A DNA stretch of 56,861 bases, from contig NZ_QQZY01000011.1 of NCBI RefSeq assembly GCF_003351045.1, positions 1 through 56,861 of the forward strand, written 5' to 3'. This DNA comes from Gaiella occulta. Lineage in GTDB: Bacteria; Actinomycetota; Thermoleophilia; Gaiellales; Gaiellaceae. Positions 1-8,259 of this stretch are shown piece after piece (position 1 is the stretch's first letter; each line of letters starts with the position of its first letter). The notes below the pieces were generated by a model. The model saw only the letters and a list, made by a program, of their open reading frames with translations, had not been told where the DNA came from and did no database searches. Position numbers and translations under genes: made by a program.

Positions 1-1325
1 GGGGGCGGCGGCACGGGCGGGGGCGGGAAGGGCACGTCGTAGCTTCCCGGCTGCAGATCGGCCGTCTGCGCGTACGCCGTCGTGCCGTCGGGGGAGACGA
101 GCGTGACGCTCACCGTCGAGGGGCGGACGAGCTTGTAGCGGAGCGACTGGCGGTCGCCGACGCCGTCACCGTCGGGGGACACGACCGACACGGCCGGCTG
201 CACGAAGACACCGGAGTAGAGGAACATCAGCGCCGTCGAGACAGGGCGCTCGGCGCCGCCGGACGGGCGGTTGAGCAGCGCCCCGTCGAACGCCATCGAG
301 GTGGAGCCGCCGCCGTCGAGCGCCATGCCGTTGACCGCCCCGAGGCGGACGAGCGTCTGCGCCAGCTCGAAGTTCGTCATCCCGACCGAGTAGCCGGGCT
401 GCCGGCCGTCGACGGCGACGAGCACGATGCGCCCGTCGGCGAGCTGGCCCACGCCCGTCCGCGCCGTACGCGGCCCGAGCTGGCTGGAGGTGAACGCCTC
501 GCCCGCCCGGAACACCGGCGCGCCGTCGCGCACGATCTGGGGGCCGCCGCCGATGGCGGAGACGACGCCGGGCCAGTCGGGCTTGAAGATGAGGCGCGCC
601 GTCACGGTCGAGCCGACCGCCGCCTCGGCCGTCAGCGCGGCGGCAGACGAGCCGCGCGCGACGAGCACGGCGCCGCCGGCGGGGATCGGCACGGCGCCTC
701 CGTCCGCCCGTGTCTCGACGACCGGTGCCTGCAGGTCGGCGTTCGGCACCGCGGCCGGGAAGGGGAACAGGATCACGGCGACCGATCCGGGCAGCGCCGG
801 CGTCTGCGGCCCCCACGCCTGCGTGTAGAGGGCGACGCCGCTTGCCGGCGGTGGCTCGTTGAGCGTCGCGAGCGCACGCTTGACACCGGTGCCCTGCCAG
901 GTGCCGAAGAACGAGATGCGGCGGATGTCGAGCGTTCCGTCCGTCGTCACCCCGGCGCTCGAGCGGGCCCCGTAGGGAGGGCTCGCCACCTGTCCGTCGC
1001 GCATGAACACACCGCTGGGGGCGCCTGTCGCGAACGAGAAGAAGTCGCCGTTGACGCCCGCCGTCGTGGCCGTGGACGCGAGCCGGCGCTGCATCGCGCT
1101 CAGCGTCTCGGTGCCGACGAGCGTGTCGTTCGAGAGCACGGGAGCGAGGGTCGTCGTGCCCCCCGGACGCGGCCCCGTGAGCACGTTGATCGCAACCGGG
1201 CCGTTGGGTGTGAACTGCACCCCCGTCTCGTAGGTGACGCCGGGCCACAGGGACCGCGGCTGCGCGGCCGCCGGCGCGGCGAGCAGGAGCGCGAAGAGCC
1301 CGGTGGCGAGGAGGCGGCGTCCCAT
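1..1325 (-). CDS. Secreted phosphodiester glycosidase (NAGPA domain), 3' end outside the window
   Basis: The minus-strand frame starts at ATG 1325 and stays open to the window edge, so about 441 residues are visible and the C-terminus is missing. The first 22 residues (MGRRLLATGLFALLLAAPAA) look like a Sec signal peptide. A hydrophilic exported region follows, and the NAGPA (phosphodiester N-acetylglucosaminidase) core carries the motifs VNGDFF, GGGPQIV, RTGVG and ALDGGGSTSMA. The last visible part (SPDGDGVGD, then a beta-rich stretch and prolines) resembles a FlgD/Ig-like module. Family members hydrolyse sugar phosphodiesters, often in cell-envelope polymers; the substrate here is unknown. 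A TACCCT box lies 11 bp before the ATG. The family call is firm; the true length and C-terminal domains cannot be seen. Confidence 0.82.
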   Translation of the reverse strand, partial: MGRRLLATGLFALLLAAPAAAQPRSLWPGVTYETGVQFTPNGPVAINVLTGPRPGGTTTLAPVLSNDTLVGTETLSAMQRRLASTATTAGVNGDFFSFATGAPSGVFMRDGQVASPPYGARSSAGVTTDGTLDIRRISFFGTWQGTGVKRALATLNEPPPASGVALYTQAWGPQTPALPGSVAVILFPFPAAVPNADLQAPVVETRADGGAVPIPAGGAVLVARGSSAAALTAEAAVGSTVTARLIFKPDWPGVVSAIGGGPQIVRDGAPVFRAGEAFTSSQLGPRTARTGVGQLADGRIVLVAVDGRQPGYSVGMTNFELAQTLVRLGAVNGMALDGGGSTSMAFDGALLNRPSGGAERPVSTALMFLYSGVFVQPAVSVVSPDGDGVGDRQSLRYKLVRPSTVSVTLVSPDGTTAYAQTADLQPGSYDVPFPPPPVPPP

Positions 1326-1430
1326 AGGCCTCTGCGAGGGTAGCCGAGGCGGGCGCGCAAGCCGGCGAGTCCTTACACGATCCACATGCCTCGACGCCCG
1401 CCCCGTACGACCGGCCCGGCGGGACGGCCG

Positions 1431-2537
1431 TCAGGCAAACACTCTGACCTCGCGGTACAGCGTGTCGCGCTGCACCGGGGTCTTGCCGAGCGAGCGGATG
1501 AGGTGCACGAGCTCGTCCGTCGAGGTGCGGTGCGTCGTCCCGGCGGCCGAGACGACGTTCTCCTCCATCATCACCGAGCCCATGTCGTCGGCGCCGAAGC
1601 CGAGCGCCACCTGGCCGATCTTGAGGCCCTGCGTCACCCACGACGACTGGATGTGCGGCACGTTGTCGAGGTAGATGCGCGACACCGCCTGCGTGAGCAG
1701 GTAGTCGAACGAGGTCGGCATGTCCTCGTCGCGCACGACCGTGTCGAGGCGGTTGCCGTCGCGCTGGAACGTCCACGAGATGAAGGCCCGGAAGCCGCCG
1801 GTCTCGTCCTGCACCTCGCGCACGCGGCGCATGTGCTCGACGCGCTCCTCCAGCGTCTCCACGTGGCCGTACATCATCGTCGCGGTCGTCGACATGCCGA
1901 GCCGGTGCGCGTGGCGCATCACGTCGAGCCATTCGTCCGAGCTCGTCTTCTTCGGCGCGATGATGTCGCGCACGCGGTCGACGAGGATCTCGCCGCCGCC
2001 GCCGGGCAGCGAGTCGAGCCCGGCGTCTCGCAGGCGGGAGAGCGTCTCCCACACGGTCAGCCGCGAGCGCCGGGAGATGTGCTGCACCTCCGGCGGCGAG
2101 AGGCAGTGCAGGTGGATGCGGTAGCGGCTCTTGATCGAGCCGAAGAGGTCCTCGTAGAACTCGATCCCGAGATCCGGGTGGTGGCCGCCCTGCATGAGCA
2201 CGCCGGTGCCGCCGATCGCGAGCGTCTCCTCGATCTTCTTGAAGATCACCGGCTTCGGCAGCAGGTAGCCCTCGCGCGTGTCGCCGGGTCGGCGGTAGAA
2301 GGCGCAGAAGTCGCAGTCGGTGACGCAGATGTTCGTGTAGTTGATGTTGCGGTCGACGATGAAGGTGACCGTGCCCGGGTCGTTCTTGCGGTTGCGGATC
2401 TCGTTCGCGACGCGGCCGACCGCGACGAGATCGCGCGAGCGCAGCAGCGTAATCGCATCGTCGTCGCTGATGCGCTCGCCGTCGAGCGCCTTCTCGAGCA
2501 CCTGCCGAACGGTGGACGTGTCGACCGTCGTGCTCAC
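1431..2537 (-). CDS. mqnC: Cyclic dehypoxanthinyl futalosine synthase (radical SAM)
   Basis: MqnC closes dehypoxanthinyl futalosine into the cyclic intermediate of the futalosine menaquinone pathway, using a 4Fe-4S cluster and SAM. The 368-residue product has the radical-SAM motif CVTDCDFC (Cys71, Cys75, Cys78). The segment GGTGVLMQGGHHPDL near residues 109-123 is typical of MqnC and separates it from the paralogue MqnE. The GTG start at 2537 overlaps the stop of mqnA (GTGA), so it is translationally coupled as the last gene of the operon. A longer open frame reaches back to 2864 but lies over mqnA, and the family alignment begins near this GTG. Confidence 0.93.
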   Translation of the reverse strand: MSTTVDTSTVRQVLEKALDGERISDDDAITLLRSRDLVAVGRVANEIRNRKNDPGTVTFIVDRNINYTNICVTDCDFCAFYRRPGDTREGYLLPKPVIFKKIEETLAIGGTGVLMQGGHHPDLGIEFYEDLFGSIKSRYRIHLHCLSPPEVQHISRRSRLTVWETLSRLRDAGLDSLPGGGGEILVDRVRDIIAPKKTSSDEWLDVMRHAHRLGMSTTATMMYGHVETLEERVEHMRRVREVQDETGGFRAFISWTFQRDGNRLDTVVRDEDMPTSFDYLLTQAVSRIYLDNVPHIQSSWVTQGLKIGQVALGFGADDMGSVMMEENVVSAAGTTHRTSTDELVHLIRSLGKTPVQRDTLYREVRVFA

Positions 2538-3298
2538 GAGAGCGGCACCCGGAGGTCGCGCGCGAAGCGCAGCTCCGGCACGTGGTGGAGCTCGCCGACG
2601 TCGCGGGCCATCTCGAGGAACGTGTACAGGCCGGCGCGCTCGCGCGGCCCGAAGCTGTAGCGCAGCTTCTCGAAGTAGCGGGCGAGGAAGCCCGCCGGGT
2701 AGCCGTAGCGGGCGCTCGCCTCGTAGGCGAGCTTCTCGGGCTCGGAGCGGGCGAGCCGCACGGACGCGACGAGCGCGTGCTCGAGATCGGAGAGCCCCTC
2801 GACGACGGGCTCGGGCGCGGCCCACACCGCGAACACCATCGGCAGGCCGGTGCGCTCGAGCCACAGGCGGCCGAGGTCGTGGTGCGGCGTCGGATCCTCG
2901 AACGCGCTCTTCAGCGCCGCGTCGCCGATGAGCAGCCTGGCATCGGCGTCCTGCTCGAACGGCCGGATCTCGGCGCCCGGCAGCAGCACCTTCGTGAGCA
3001 CGACCGAGGTCGCGCTCTCCGGCGTCACGGCGACCGATCGCACGCGGCCGAGCGGCAGGCGCGTGACGAGCTGAATCGAGTCGACCGCGCCCTCCGACGA
3101 GACGCAGAGGCGCGGCAGCAGGCGCAGGTGGTCGGCGTTGCGCGCGTACTCGATCGACGAGATCGGGGCGACGTCGATCTGCCCGTCGAGCAGCATCCGG
3201 TTCAGCGCGGTGGGGACGCCGGTGATCTCCTCCACGTCGTACTCGAGCCGGTGGAAGACCGGCGCCATGTTCACGTAGGAGATGCGGCCGAGGCGCAT
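2534..3298 (-). CDS. mqnA: Chorismate dehydratase
   Basis: MqnA converts chorismate to 3-[(1-carboxyvinyl)oxy]benzoate, the first committed step of the futalosine route. The 254-residue protein begins MRLGRISYVNMAPV and has the solute-binding-protein-like fold of the MqnA/MqnD family, with ALNRMLLDGQIDVAPISS near residues 32-49. It has no signal peptide, as expected of a cytoplasmic enzyme. The ATG at 3298 shares one base with the TGA of mqnE (TGATG), and its own stop overlaps the mqnC start. It therefore sits between the two radical-SAM enzymes of the same pathway, which supports MqnA over an ABC binding protein. Confidence 0.92.
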   Translation of the reverse strand: MRLGRISYVNMAPVFHRLEYDVEEITGVPTALNRMLLDGQIDVAPISSIEYARNADHLRLLPRLCVSSEGAVDSIQLVTRLPLGRVRSVAVTPESATSVVLTKVLLPGAEIRPFEQDADARLLIGDAALKSAFEDPTPHHDLGRLWLERTGLPMVFAVWAAPEPVVEGLSDLEHALVASVRLARSEPEKLAYEASARYGYPAGFLARYFEKLRYSFGPRERAGLYTFLEMARDVGELHHVPELRFARDLRVPLS

Positions 3299-4410
3299 CA
3301 CGGGTCCCAGCGCCGGATCTCGTTGTAGAGCGTGTCGCGCTGCACCGGCGTGCGACCCGCCTCTCTCACGTAGCGGACGAGCTGCTCGATCTTCTGCTCG
3401 GTCTCGGTGCGGGCGCCCGCGGCATGGAAGATCGCCTCGCGCATCACCGTGCCCTGCACGTCGTTCGCGCCGAAGTGCAGCGCGACGGCCGCGAGCGGCA
3501 TCCCCATCATGATCCAGTACGCCTTGATGTTCGGGATGTTGTCGAGCATGAGGCGGCTGAAGGCGAGCATCTTGAGGTCGTCGACGCCGGTCGTGTGGCG
3601 GAACCCGCGCCGCTCGAAGACGGTGTTCTCCGGGTGGAACGCGAGCGGGATGAACGCGAGGAATCCCCCGCTCGCGTCCTGCTGGGAGCGCAGGCGCAGG
3701 ATGTGGTCGACCCGCTCCTCGTAGGTCTCGACGTGCCCGTACAGCATCGTGCAGTGCGTGGGTATGCCCATGCGGTGCGCCGCGTCGTGCGTGGCGAACC
3801 AGAAGTCCGGGTGCTCCTTGCCGGGGGCGACGAGCTGGCGCACGCGGTCCGCGAAGATCTCGGCGCCGCCGCCGGGCAGCGAGCCGAGCCCCGCCGCCTT
3901 GAGCTCGCGCAGCACCTCCTCGTGGCTCAGGCCCGACAGCTTCGTCATATGGTGGATCTCCGACGCCGTGTACATCTTCAGGTGCACGTCCGGCAACGCC
4001 TCGTGCAGGGCGCGCACGGTGTCGACGTAGAACGCGAACGGCACGTGCGGGTTCTCGCCGTTGACCATGTGGATCTCCGTGAACCCGGTCAGCTCGCGCT
4101 GACGCACCGCGTCCTCGACGAGCTCCTCCGTCGAGATCGTGTACGCATGCGCCTGCTTCTGCGTCGCGGCGAAAGCGCAGAACTTGCACTTCACGCGGCA
4201 CACGTTCGTCTGGTTCAGATACAGGTTCTGGACGAAGAAGACGTCGTCCGTGCCGCCGCGCAGCCGCCGCGCACGGTCGGCGAGCTCGCCGAGGCCGAGG
4301 AGGTCGTCGGACTCGAGCAGCGTCAGCCCGTCCTCGAAGTCGAGGCGTTCGCCGGCGTCGATCTTCTCGCTGATCGGGTCGAGCGTGGAGGTTCGGTCGA
4401 GGAGTGCCAT
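3298..4410 (-). CDS. mqnE: Aminofutalosine synthase (radical SAM)
   Basis: MqnE joins the carboxyvinyloxybenzoate made by MqnA to the adenosyl radical of SAM, giving aminofutalosine. The 370-residue protein carries CRVKCKFC (Cys71, Cys75, Cys78) after a conserved N-terminal segment, and the stretch EIHMVNGENPHVPF matches the MqnE branch. It starts at ATG 4410, just 4 nt after the polyprenyl synthase stop, and couples to mqnA through TGATG. MqnB or another nucleosidase, needed to deal with the aminofutalosine product, is not in the window. Confidence 0.92.
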   Translation of the reverse strand: MALLDRTSTLDPISEKIDAGERLDFEDGLTLLESDDLLGLGELADRARRLRGGTDDVFFVQNLYLNQTNVCRVKCKFCAFAATQKQAHAYTISTEELVEDAVRQRELTGFTEIHMVNGENPHVPFAFYVDTVRALHEALPDVHLKMYTASEIHHMTKLSGLSHEEVLRELKAAGLGSLPGGGAEIFADRVRQLVAPGKEHPDFWFATHDAAHRMGIPTHCTMLYGHVETYEERVDHILRLRSQQDASGGFLAFIPLAFHPENTVFERRGFRHTTGVDDLKMLAFSRLMLDNIPNIKAYWIMMGMPLAAVALHFGANDVQGTVMREAIFHAAGARTETEQKIEQLVRYVREAGRTPVQRDTLYNEIRRWDP

Positions 4411-4414
4411 TGTC

Positions 4415-5320
4415 CTATCGGTTGCGGTCGACGACGGCGTCTGCGAGGGCCTCGAGCTCCACGCGGCGGGCCTCGCCGTCGAGGCTCCCGCGCGCCCTCC
4501 TAGCGTAGTCGAGGGCCACCTGCCGCGAGCGCTCCAACGCGCCGCAGGCGGCGACCCGCACGAGTGCTCCGTCGAGCGGCCCACCCGCGAGCGCCTGCCG
4601 CACGACCTCGTCCTCGCGGGCGGCGAGCAGCAGCGGCAGCGTGGGCGTGCCGTCGCGCAGGTCGGTGCCCGGGACCTTCCCGGTCTCGATCGTGTCGCCC
4701 GCGCAGTCGAGGATGTCGTCGACGATCTGGAAGGCGACGCCGAGCAGCCGCCCGTAGTCGCCGCTGCCGCCGCCGAGCGCGCACGCGGCCTCGAACAGCT
4801 TCCCGGTCTTGAGGGCGCAGCGCTCCAGGTAGCTCTCGACCGTCGTGTCGGGGTCGTGCCGCTGCCGGCGCTGCAGCGCCTCGCCGCGGGCGAGCGCGAG
4901 CGACGCCTCGGCCAGGATCGCGACACCCCGATCGTCGCCACGGCCGGCGAGCTCCGCGAACGCCCGTGCGAACAGGTAGTCGCCGGCTGCCCGCGCGGCC
5001 TCCGGCCCATGCTCCGTCCACGCGGCGGCGCGCCCTCGGCGCACGCGGGCACGGTCGATGAGGTCGTCGTGCACGAGCGTCGCCATGTGGACGAGCTCGA
5101 CCGCGACGCCTTCGGCGACCGGCCAGGGCGCGCCCGCGGGCGCCGACAGGAAGGCGAGCATCGGCCGCAGGCGCTTGCCGCCGGCGGCGAGCGCGTCCGC
5201 TCCCACCGCGGCGACGAGGCCGGGGTGTCCCGCGACCGCGGCGGAGAGCCGCTCCTCGACCGCCTCCAGGTACCCGGCGAGGCCCGGTGCGGCACGCACG
5301 CGCTCGAGCGTCGCGCTCAC
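4415..5320 (-). CDS. Long-chain polyprenyl diphosphate synthase
   Basis: Trans-isoprenyl diphosphate synthase, 301 residues. It has both aspartate-rich motifs, DDLID (85-89) and DDILD (201-205), and the GGKRLRP substrate-binding motif at 47-53. The residues just before the first motif are small, which fits a long-chain product, so it probably makes the menaquinone side chain. Chain length cannot be read reliably from sequence. The GTG start at 5320 overlaps the menG stop (GTGA), and mqnE follows 4 nt after its stop, placing it inside the menaquinone operon. Function as the quinone-tail synthase is inferred from this position. Confidence 0.88.
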   Translation of the reverse strand: MSATLERVRAAPGLAGYLEAVEERLSAAVAGHPGLVAAVGADALAAGGKRLRPMLAFLSAPAGAPWPVAEGVAVELVHMATLVHDDLIDRARVRRGRAAAWTEHGPEAARAAGDYLFARAFAELAGRGDDRGVAILAEASLALARGEALQRRQRHDPDTTVESYLERCALKTGKLFEAACALGGGSGDYGRLLGVAFQIVDDILDCAGDTIETGKVPGTDLRDGTPTLPLLLAAREDEVVRQALAGGPLDGALVRVAACGALERSRQVALDYARRARGSLDGEARRVELEALADAVVDRNR

Positions 5321-6000
5321 CGTGCCGTCGCCGTGTGCAGGGCCACGATCGTGCCGCCGAAGAGCCGGAAGCGCACGTCCTCGAACCCGGCCGCCTCGAT
5401 CAGCGCAGCGAGATCCTCGGCGCCCGGGAAGCGCCGCACGCTGGCGGGCAGGTACGTGTACGCCTGCCCGCCGGGGAGAACCCGCCCGAGCACCGGCACG
5501 ACACGGTCGAACCAGAGCGAGAAGAACGGTCGCAGCGGTCCGCGCGGCCGGGTGATCTCGAGGATCGCGAGCCTGCCGCCGGGCCGGAGCACGCGCCGCA
5601 GCTCGGCGAGGGCCGCGGGAAGGTCGGCGACGTTGCGCACGCCGAACCCGACGGTCGCGGCGTCGAACGCGCCGTCCGGGCACGGCAGCGCGAGCACGTC
5701 GCCCTGCACCCACTCGATCGTGTCGGACTTGCGGCGCGCGCGGGCCAGCATCTCGGCGGAGAAGTCGAGCCCCGTCACGATGCCGCCCTCGCGCTCGGCC
5801 TCGAGCGCGAGATCGCCGGTGCCGCAGCAGGCGTCCAGCACGCGCTCGCCGGGCTGCACGACCGCCGCCACCGTGTGCCGCCGCCAGCGCCGGTCGAGCC
5901 CCGCCGTCATGACGCGGTTCATGACGTCGTAGACGGGTGCGATGCGGTCGAACATGGCGCGGACGCCGTCGGGCGCGAGCGTGCCGGACTCGTGCGTCAT
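5317..6000 (-). CDS. menG: Demethylmenaquinone methyltransferase (UbiE/MenG)
   Basis: SAM-dependent C-methyltransferase that finishes menaquinone by methylating demethylmenaquinone. The 227-residue product has the class I motif VLDACCGTGDLAL (about 69-81), then TGLDFSAEML, and the UbiE/COQ5 signature around GFGVRNVADLP. The ATG at 6000 overlaps the ubiX stop (ATGA) and the gene couples onward to the polyprenyl synthase through GTGA. The full-length UbiE fold and the operon position agree. Confidence 0.93.
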   Translation of the reverse strand: MTHESGTLAPDGVRAMFDRIAPVYDVMNRVMTAGLDRRWRRHTVAAVVQPGERVLDACCGTGDLALEAEREGGIVTGLDFSAEMLARARRKSDTIEWVQGDVLALPCPDGAFDAATVGFGVRNVADLPAALAELRRVLRPGGRLAILEITRPRGPLRPFFSLWFDRVVPVLGRVLPGGQAYTYLPASVRRFPGAEDLAALIEAAGFEDVRFRLFGGTIVALHTATAR

Positions 6001-6587
6001 CGGGCGCCCCAGCGCGGGATGAGGTCGTTGTCGAGCCCCAGCTGGTCGAGACAGCGGGCGACGACGAAGTCGACGAGGTCGTCGACGGTCTCGGCGCCGT
6101 GGTAGAAGCCCGGCGCCGCGAACAGGATCACGGCGCCCGCGTCGTTCAGCGTGGCGAGCCCGCGCAGGTGGATGGACGAGAGCGGCGTCTCGCGCGGCAC
6201 GAGCACGAGCGTGCGGCGCTCCTTCAGCGCCACCGACGCCGCGCGGTGGATGAGGTTCGCCATCGCGCCGGCGGCGAGCGTGCCGACCGTGGACATCGAG
6301 CACGGGCAGACGACGTAGGCGTCGACGCGCGCCGAGCCGCTCGCGTAGGGGCTCTTGTAGTCGTCGATGCCGTACACGGTGACGTGGTCGCGCGCGTCGC
6401 CGACGAAGCGCTCGAGCACCTCCTCGCGCGGCAGCGCGGCGTCGCCGTAGAGCTCGGTCGCGATCACCTCGATCCCCGCCGCAGAGGCGACGAGGCCGAC
6501 CTCGCAGCCCGCGGCCGCGAGCGCCTGCAGCAGGCGGGCCGCGTAGGGGGCGCCGGAGGCGCCGGTGACACCGAGGAACACCCTCAT
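5997..6587 (-). CDS. ubiX: UbiX-type flavin prenyltransferase
   Basis: UbiX attaches a dimethylallyl group to FMN, making the prenyl-FMN cofactor of UbiD decarboxylases. The 196-residue protein starts MRVFLGVTGASGAPYA, the FMN-binding loop of the family, and has CPCSMSTVGTLAAG and LVPRETPLS further on. The start is ATG 6587, although an open frame extends 36 nt further upstream. A TACCCT -10 box at 6595-6600 ends 7 nt before this ATG, indicating a leaderless mRNA and the head of the operon through mqnC. A UbiD-type decarboxylase lies 2.6 kb away, so the pair probably acts in menaquinone synthesis (MqnL/MqnM-like role, inferred). Confidence 0.9.
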   Translation of the reverse strand: MRVFLGVTGASGAPYAARLLQALAAAGCEVGLVASAAGIEVIATELYGDAALPREEVLERFVGDARDHVTVYGIDDYKSPYASGSARVDAYVVCPCSMSTVGTLAAGAMANLIHRAASVALKERRTLVLVPRETPLSSIHLRGLATLNDAGAVILFAAPGFYHGAETVDDLVDFVVARCLDQLGLDNDLIPRWGAR

Positions 6588-6600
6588 CGCACGCAGGGTA
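6588..6600 (-). promoter_or_regulatory. Leaderless promoter -10 box of the menaquinone operon
   Basis: TACCCT on the minus strand (6600-6595) is followed by 7 nt and then the ATG of ubiX. This TANNNT-N7-start pattern recurs across the window. All six genes from ubiX to mqnC overlap or nearly touch, so this is the likely promoter for the whole menaquinone operon. No clear -35 box is visible. Confidence 0.55.
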
Positions 6601-6648
6601 GATGCTCGCCGGCGCCGCGGCACGCGGTCGCCCCGCGCGCCGAGGCGG

Positions 6649-7470
6649 CTACCCCTTCTTCGGGCCCTTGGAGGCGTCGAGGAAGGCGCCGAGATTGGCG
6701 AGGTTCTCCTGCCCGAGGAACGCGTACGAGCCCATCACGCGGTTCCCGTACTGGGCGGGGTTCGTCACGTAGGACTTGAAGAAGTCGGCGCCGCGGTTCT
6801 TCGCCCCCACGGCCGAGAGGTCGGGCGCCCCGAGGTTGCCGGCGCCGTTGCCGAGATAGACGTGGCAGTTGAGGCACCCGGACTGCGCGAACAGCTTCGC
6901 ACCGGCAACGGCCTTCGGGTTGCCCGCGAAGCCCTGCGCCTGGCTCCACGCGGGCACCTTCGCGGCGAGCTCGCTGCCGAGGGCCTCCTCGGCGGTGGCG
7001 CCCTTCCAGGTCAGCACGCCCATCGACACGACGACGAGGACCGCGGCGACGAGCGCGACCGGACGGCGCAGCAGGCGGCGCTCGCGGCGCCTGTCGAGGA
7101 ACGGGAGCCCGACCAGGAGGATGAGCAGCAGCGTCGGGATGCCGACGGTGCCGAGCACGACCGTCTCCGGCCACTTGAAGATGCGCAGGAGGTAGAAGAG
7201 GAAGTAGAAGAACCAGTCGGGGCGCGGCACGAAGTTCGTCGTGCCCGGGTCGGCCTTGTCGGTGTAGAGCGGGCCGAGCAGGCCCGGCTCGGTGCCGTCG
7301 GCGGTGACCTTCCACACCACGGCGAGGCCGATGATGACGGCGACGACGACGAGCGACATGATCGTGTCGTGGAAGACCGCGTACGGGAAGAAGGGCTTGC
7401 CCTCCTTCTGCACGTCCTCCTTGTAGCGCTTGAACTCGGCGCGCTGCTCCTGCTTCAGCTTGCTCGCCAC
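6649..7470 (-). CDS. qcrC: Menaquinol-cytochrome c reductase, cytochrome b C-terminal/cytochrome c fusion subunit
   Basis: The 273-residue membrane protein joins a subunit-IV-like half of cytochrome b to a C-terminal cytochrome c domain, as in Bacillus QcrC. Transmembrane segments lie near 37-54, 86-98, 104-122 and 138-152. The Qo-site motif is PDWFF (84-88) rather than PEWY. A single c-type haem site CLNCH is at 199-203, with a likely distal Met in the NRVMGSY segment. The start is GTG 7470, four nt after the qcrB stop. It should pass electrons from the Rieske centre to a soluble or oxidase-bound acceptor on the outer face of the membrane. Confidence 0.9.
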   Translation of the reverse strand: MASKLKQEQRAEFKRYKEDVQKEGKPFFPYAVFHDTIMSLVVVAVIIGLAVVWKVTADGTEPGLLGPLYTDKADPGTTNFVPRPDWFFYFLFYLLRIFKWPETVVLGTVGIPTLLLILLVGLPFLDRRRERRLLRRPVALVAAVLVVVSMGVLTWKGATAEEALGSELAAKVPAWSQAQGFAGNPKAVAGAKLFAQSGCLNCHVYLGNGAGNLGAPDLSAVGAKNRGADFFKSYVTNPAQYGNRVMGSYAFLGQENLANLGAFLDASKGPKKG

Positions 7471-7474
7471 GGGG

Positions 7475-8257
7475 CTAGCTCGCCTCCTCGGAGGCCGGCT
7501 CGCGGATGAGGCCCTCGCGCCCGCCACCGGGCGCGCCCTCGTGCCGCGGACGGCCCGCGGCCACCCTCGACCACGGCGGCGAGGTGACGCCGAGCCGGAC
7601 GACGAGGTACATGTGCAGGCCGATCAGCGCCATGATCCCACCCGGCAGCAGCAGCATGTGGATGGAGTAGAACTTCGACAGCGTGTCGCTCCCGATGTTC
7701 GCGCCTCCCTGCAGGAACTGCGCCAGGAAGGGCCCGGCGATCGGCGCCGTGGCGTTGAGGTTGATGCCGACGACCGTCGCCCAGTACGCCGTCTGGTCCC
7801 ACGGCAGCAGGTAGCCGGTGAAGCCCTCGGCCATGCCGGTGACGAGCAGGAGCACGCCGAGGATCCAGTTCAGCTCGCGCGGGTACTTGTAGGCGCCGAA
7901 CAGGAACGTCCGCGCCATGTGCAGGAACATGAGGATGATGAACAGGCTGGCGCCCCACTTGTGCATGCCGCGCACGAGCCACCCGAGCGTGACGTCGTTC
8001 GTGATGTGCTGGATCGACTCGTAGGCCCGGTCCGGGTCGGGCTTGTAGTACATCGCGAGGAAGACGCCCGTCGTCGCCTGCACGAGGAAGGCGGTCAGCG
8101 TCGCCGACCCGAGGGTCTGCATCCAGTTGACGTCGCGCGGGACGTTGCGGAAGAGGAGGTACTTGACCCCGCCGACGAGGCCGGTGCGCTCCTCCACCCA
8201 GTCGAGCGGGGCGAGGGCGGCCGCTTCGAGCTGCGCCCTGCGTGCGGACCTGGCCAT
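7475..8257 (-). CDS. qcrB: Menaquinol-cytochrome c reductase, cytochrome b (b6-type)
   Basis: The 260-residue polytopic protein matches cytochrome b6. Haem ligand pairs are His99/His113 and His200/His215, with the b6-like spacings of 14 and 15. Conserved helix motifs include YLLPWDQTAYWA (149-160). It lies 2 nt after qcrA and 4 nt before qcrC. The cysteine that anchors the extra haem ci in b6 and Bacillus QcrB (in FYCLGG / VYCFGG) aligns with Thr48 here (WMQTLG). The start is ATG 8257. Confidence 0.92.
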   Translation of the reverse strand: MARSARRAQLEAAALAPLDWVEERTGLVGGVKYLLFRNVPRDVNWMQTLGSATLTAFLVQATTGVFLAMYYKPDPDRAYESIQHITNDVTLGWLVRGMHKWGASLFIILMFLHMARTFLFGAYKYPRELNWILGVLLLVTGMAEGFTGYLLPWDQTAYWATVVGINLNATAPIAGPFLAQFLQGGANIGSDTLSKFYSIHMLLLPGGIMALIGLHMYLVVRLGVTSPPWSRVAAGRPRHEGAPGGGREGLIREPASEEAS

Positions 8258-8259
8258 GA

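Noticed and set aside
166-2052. Long open frame on the minus strand across 0.2-2.1 kb
   Set aside because: It is a low-complexity Arg/Ala-rich shadow crossing two real genes (phosphodiester glycosidase and mqnC) in another frame, and it has no domain.
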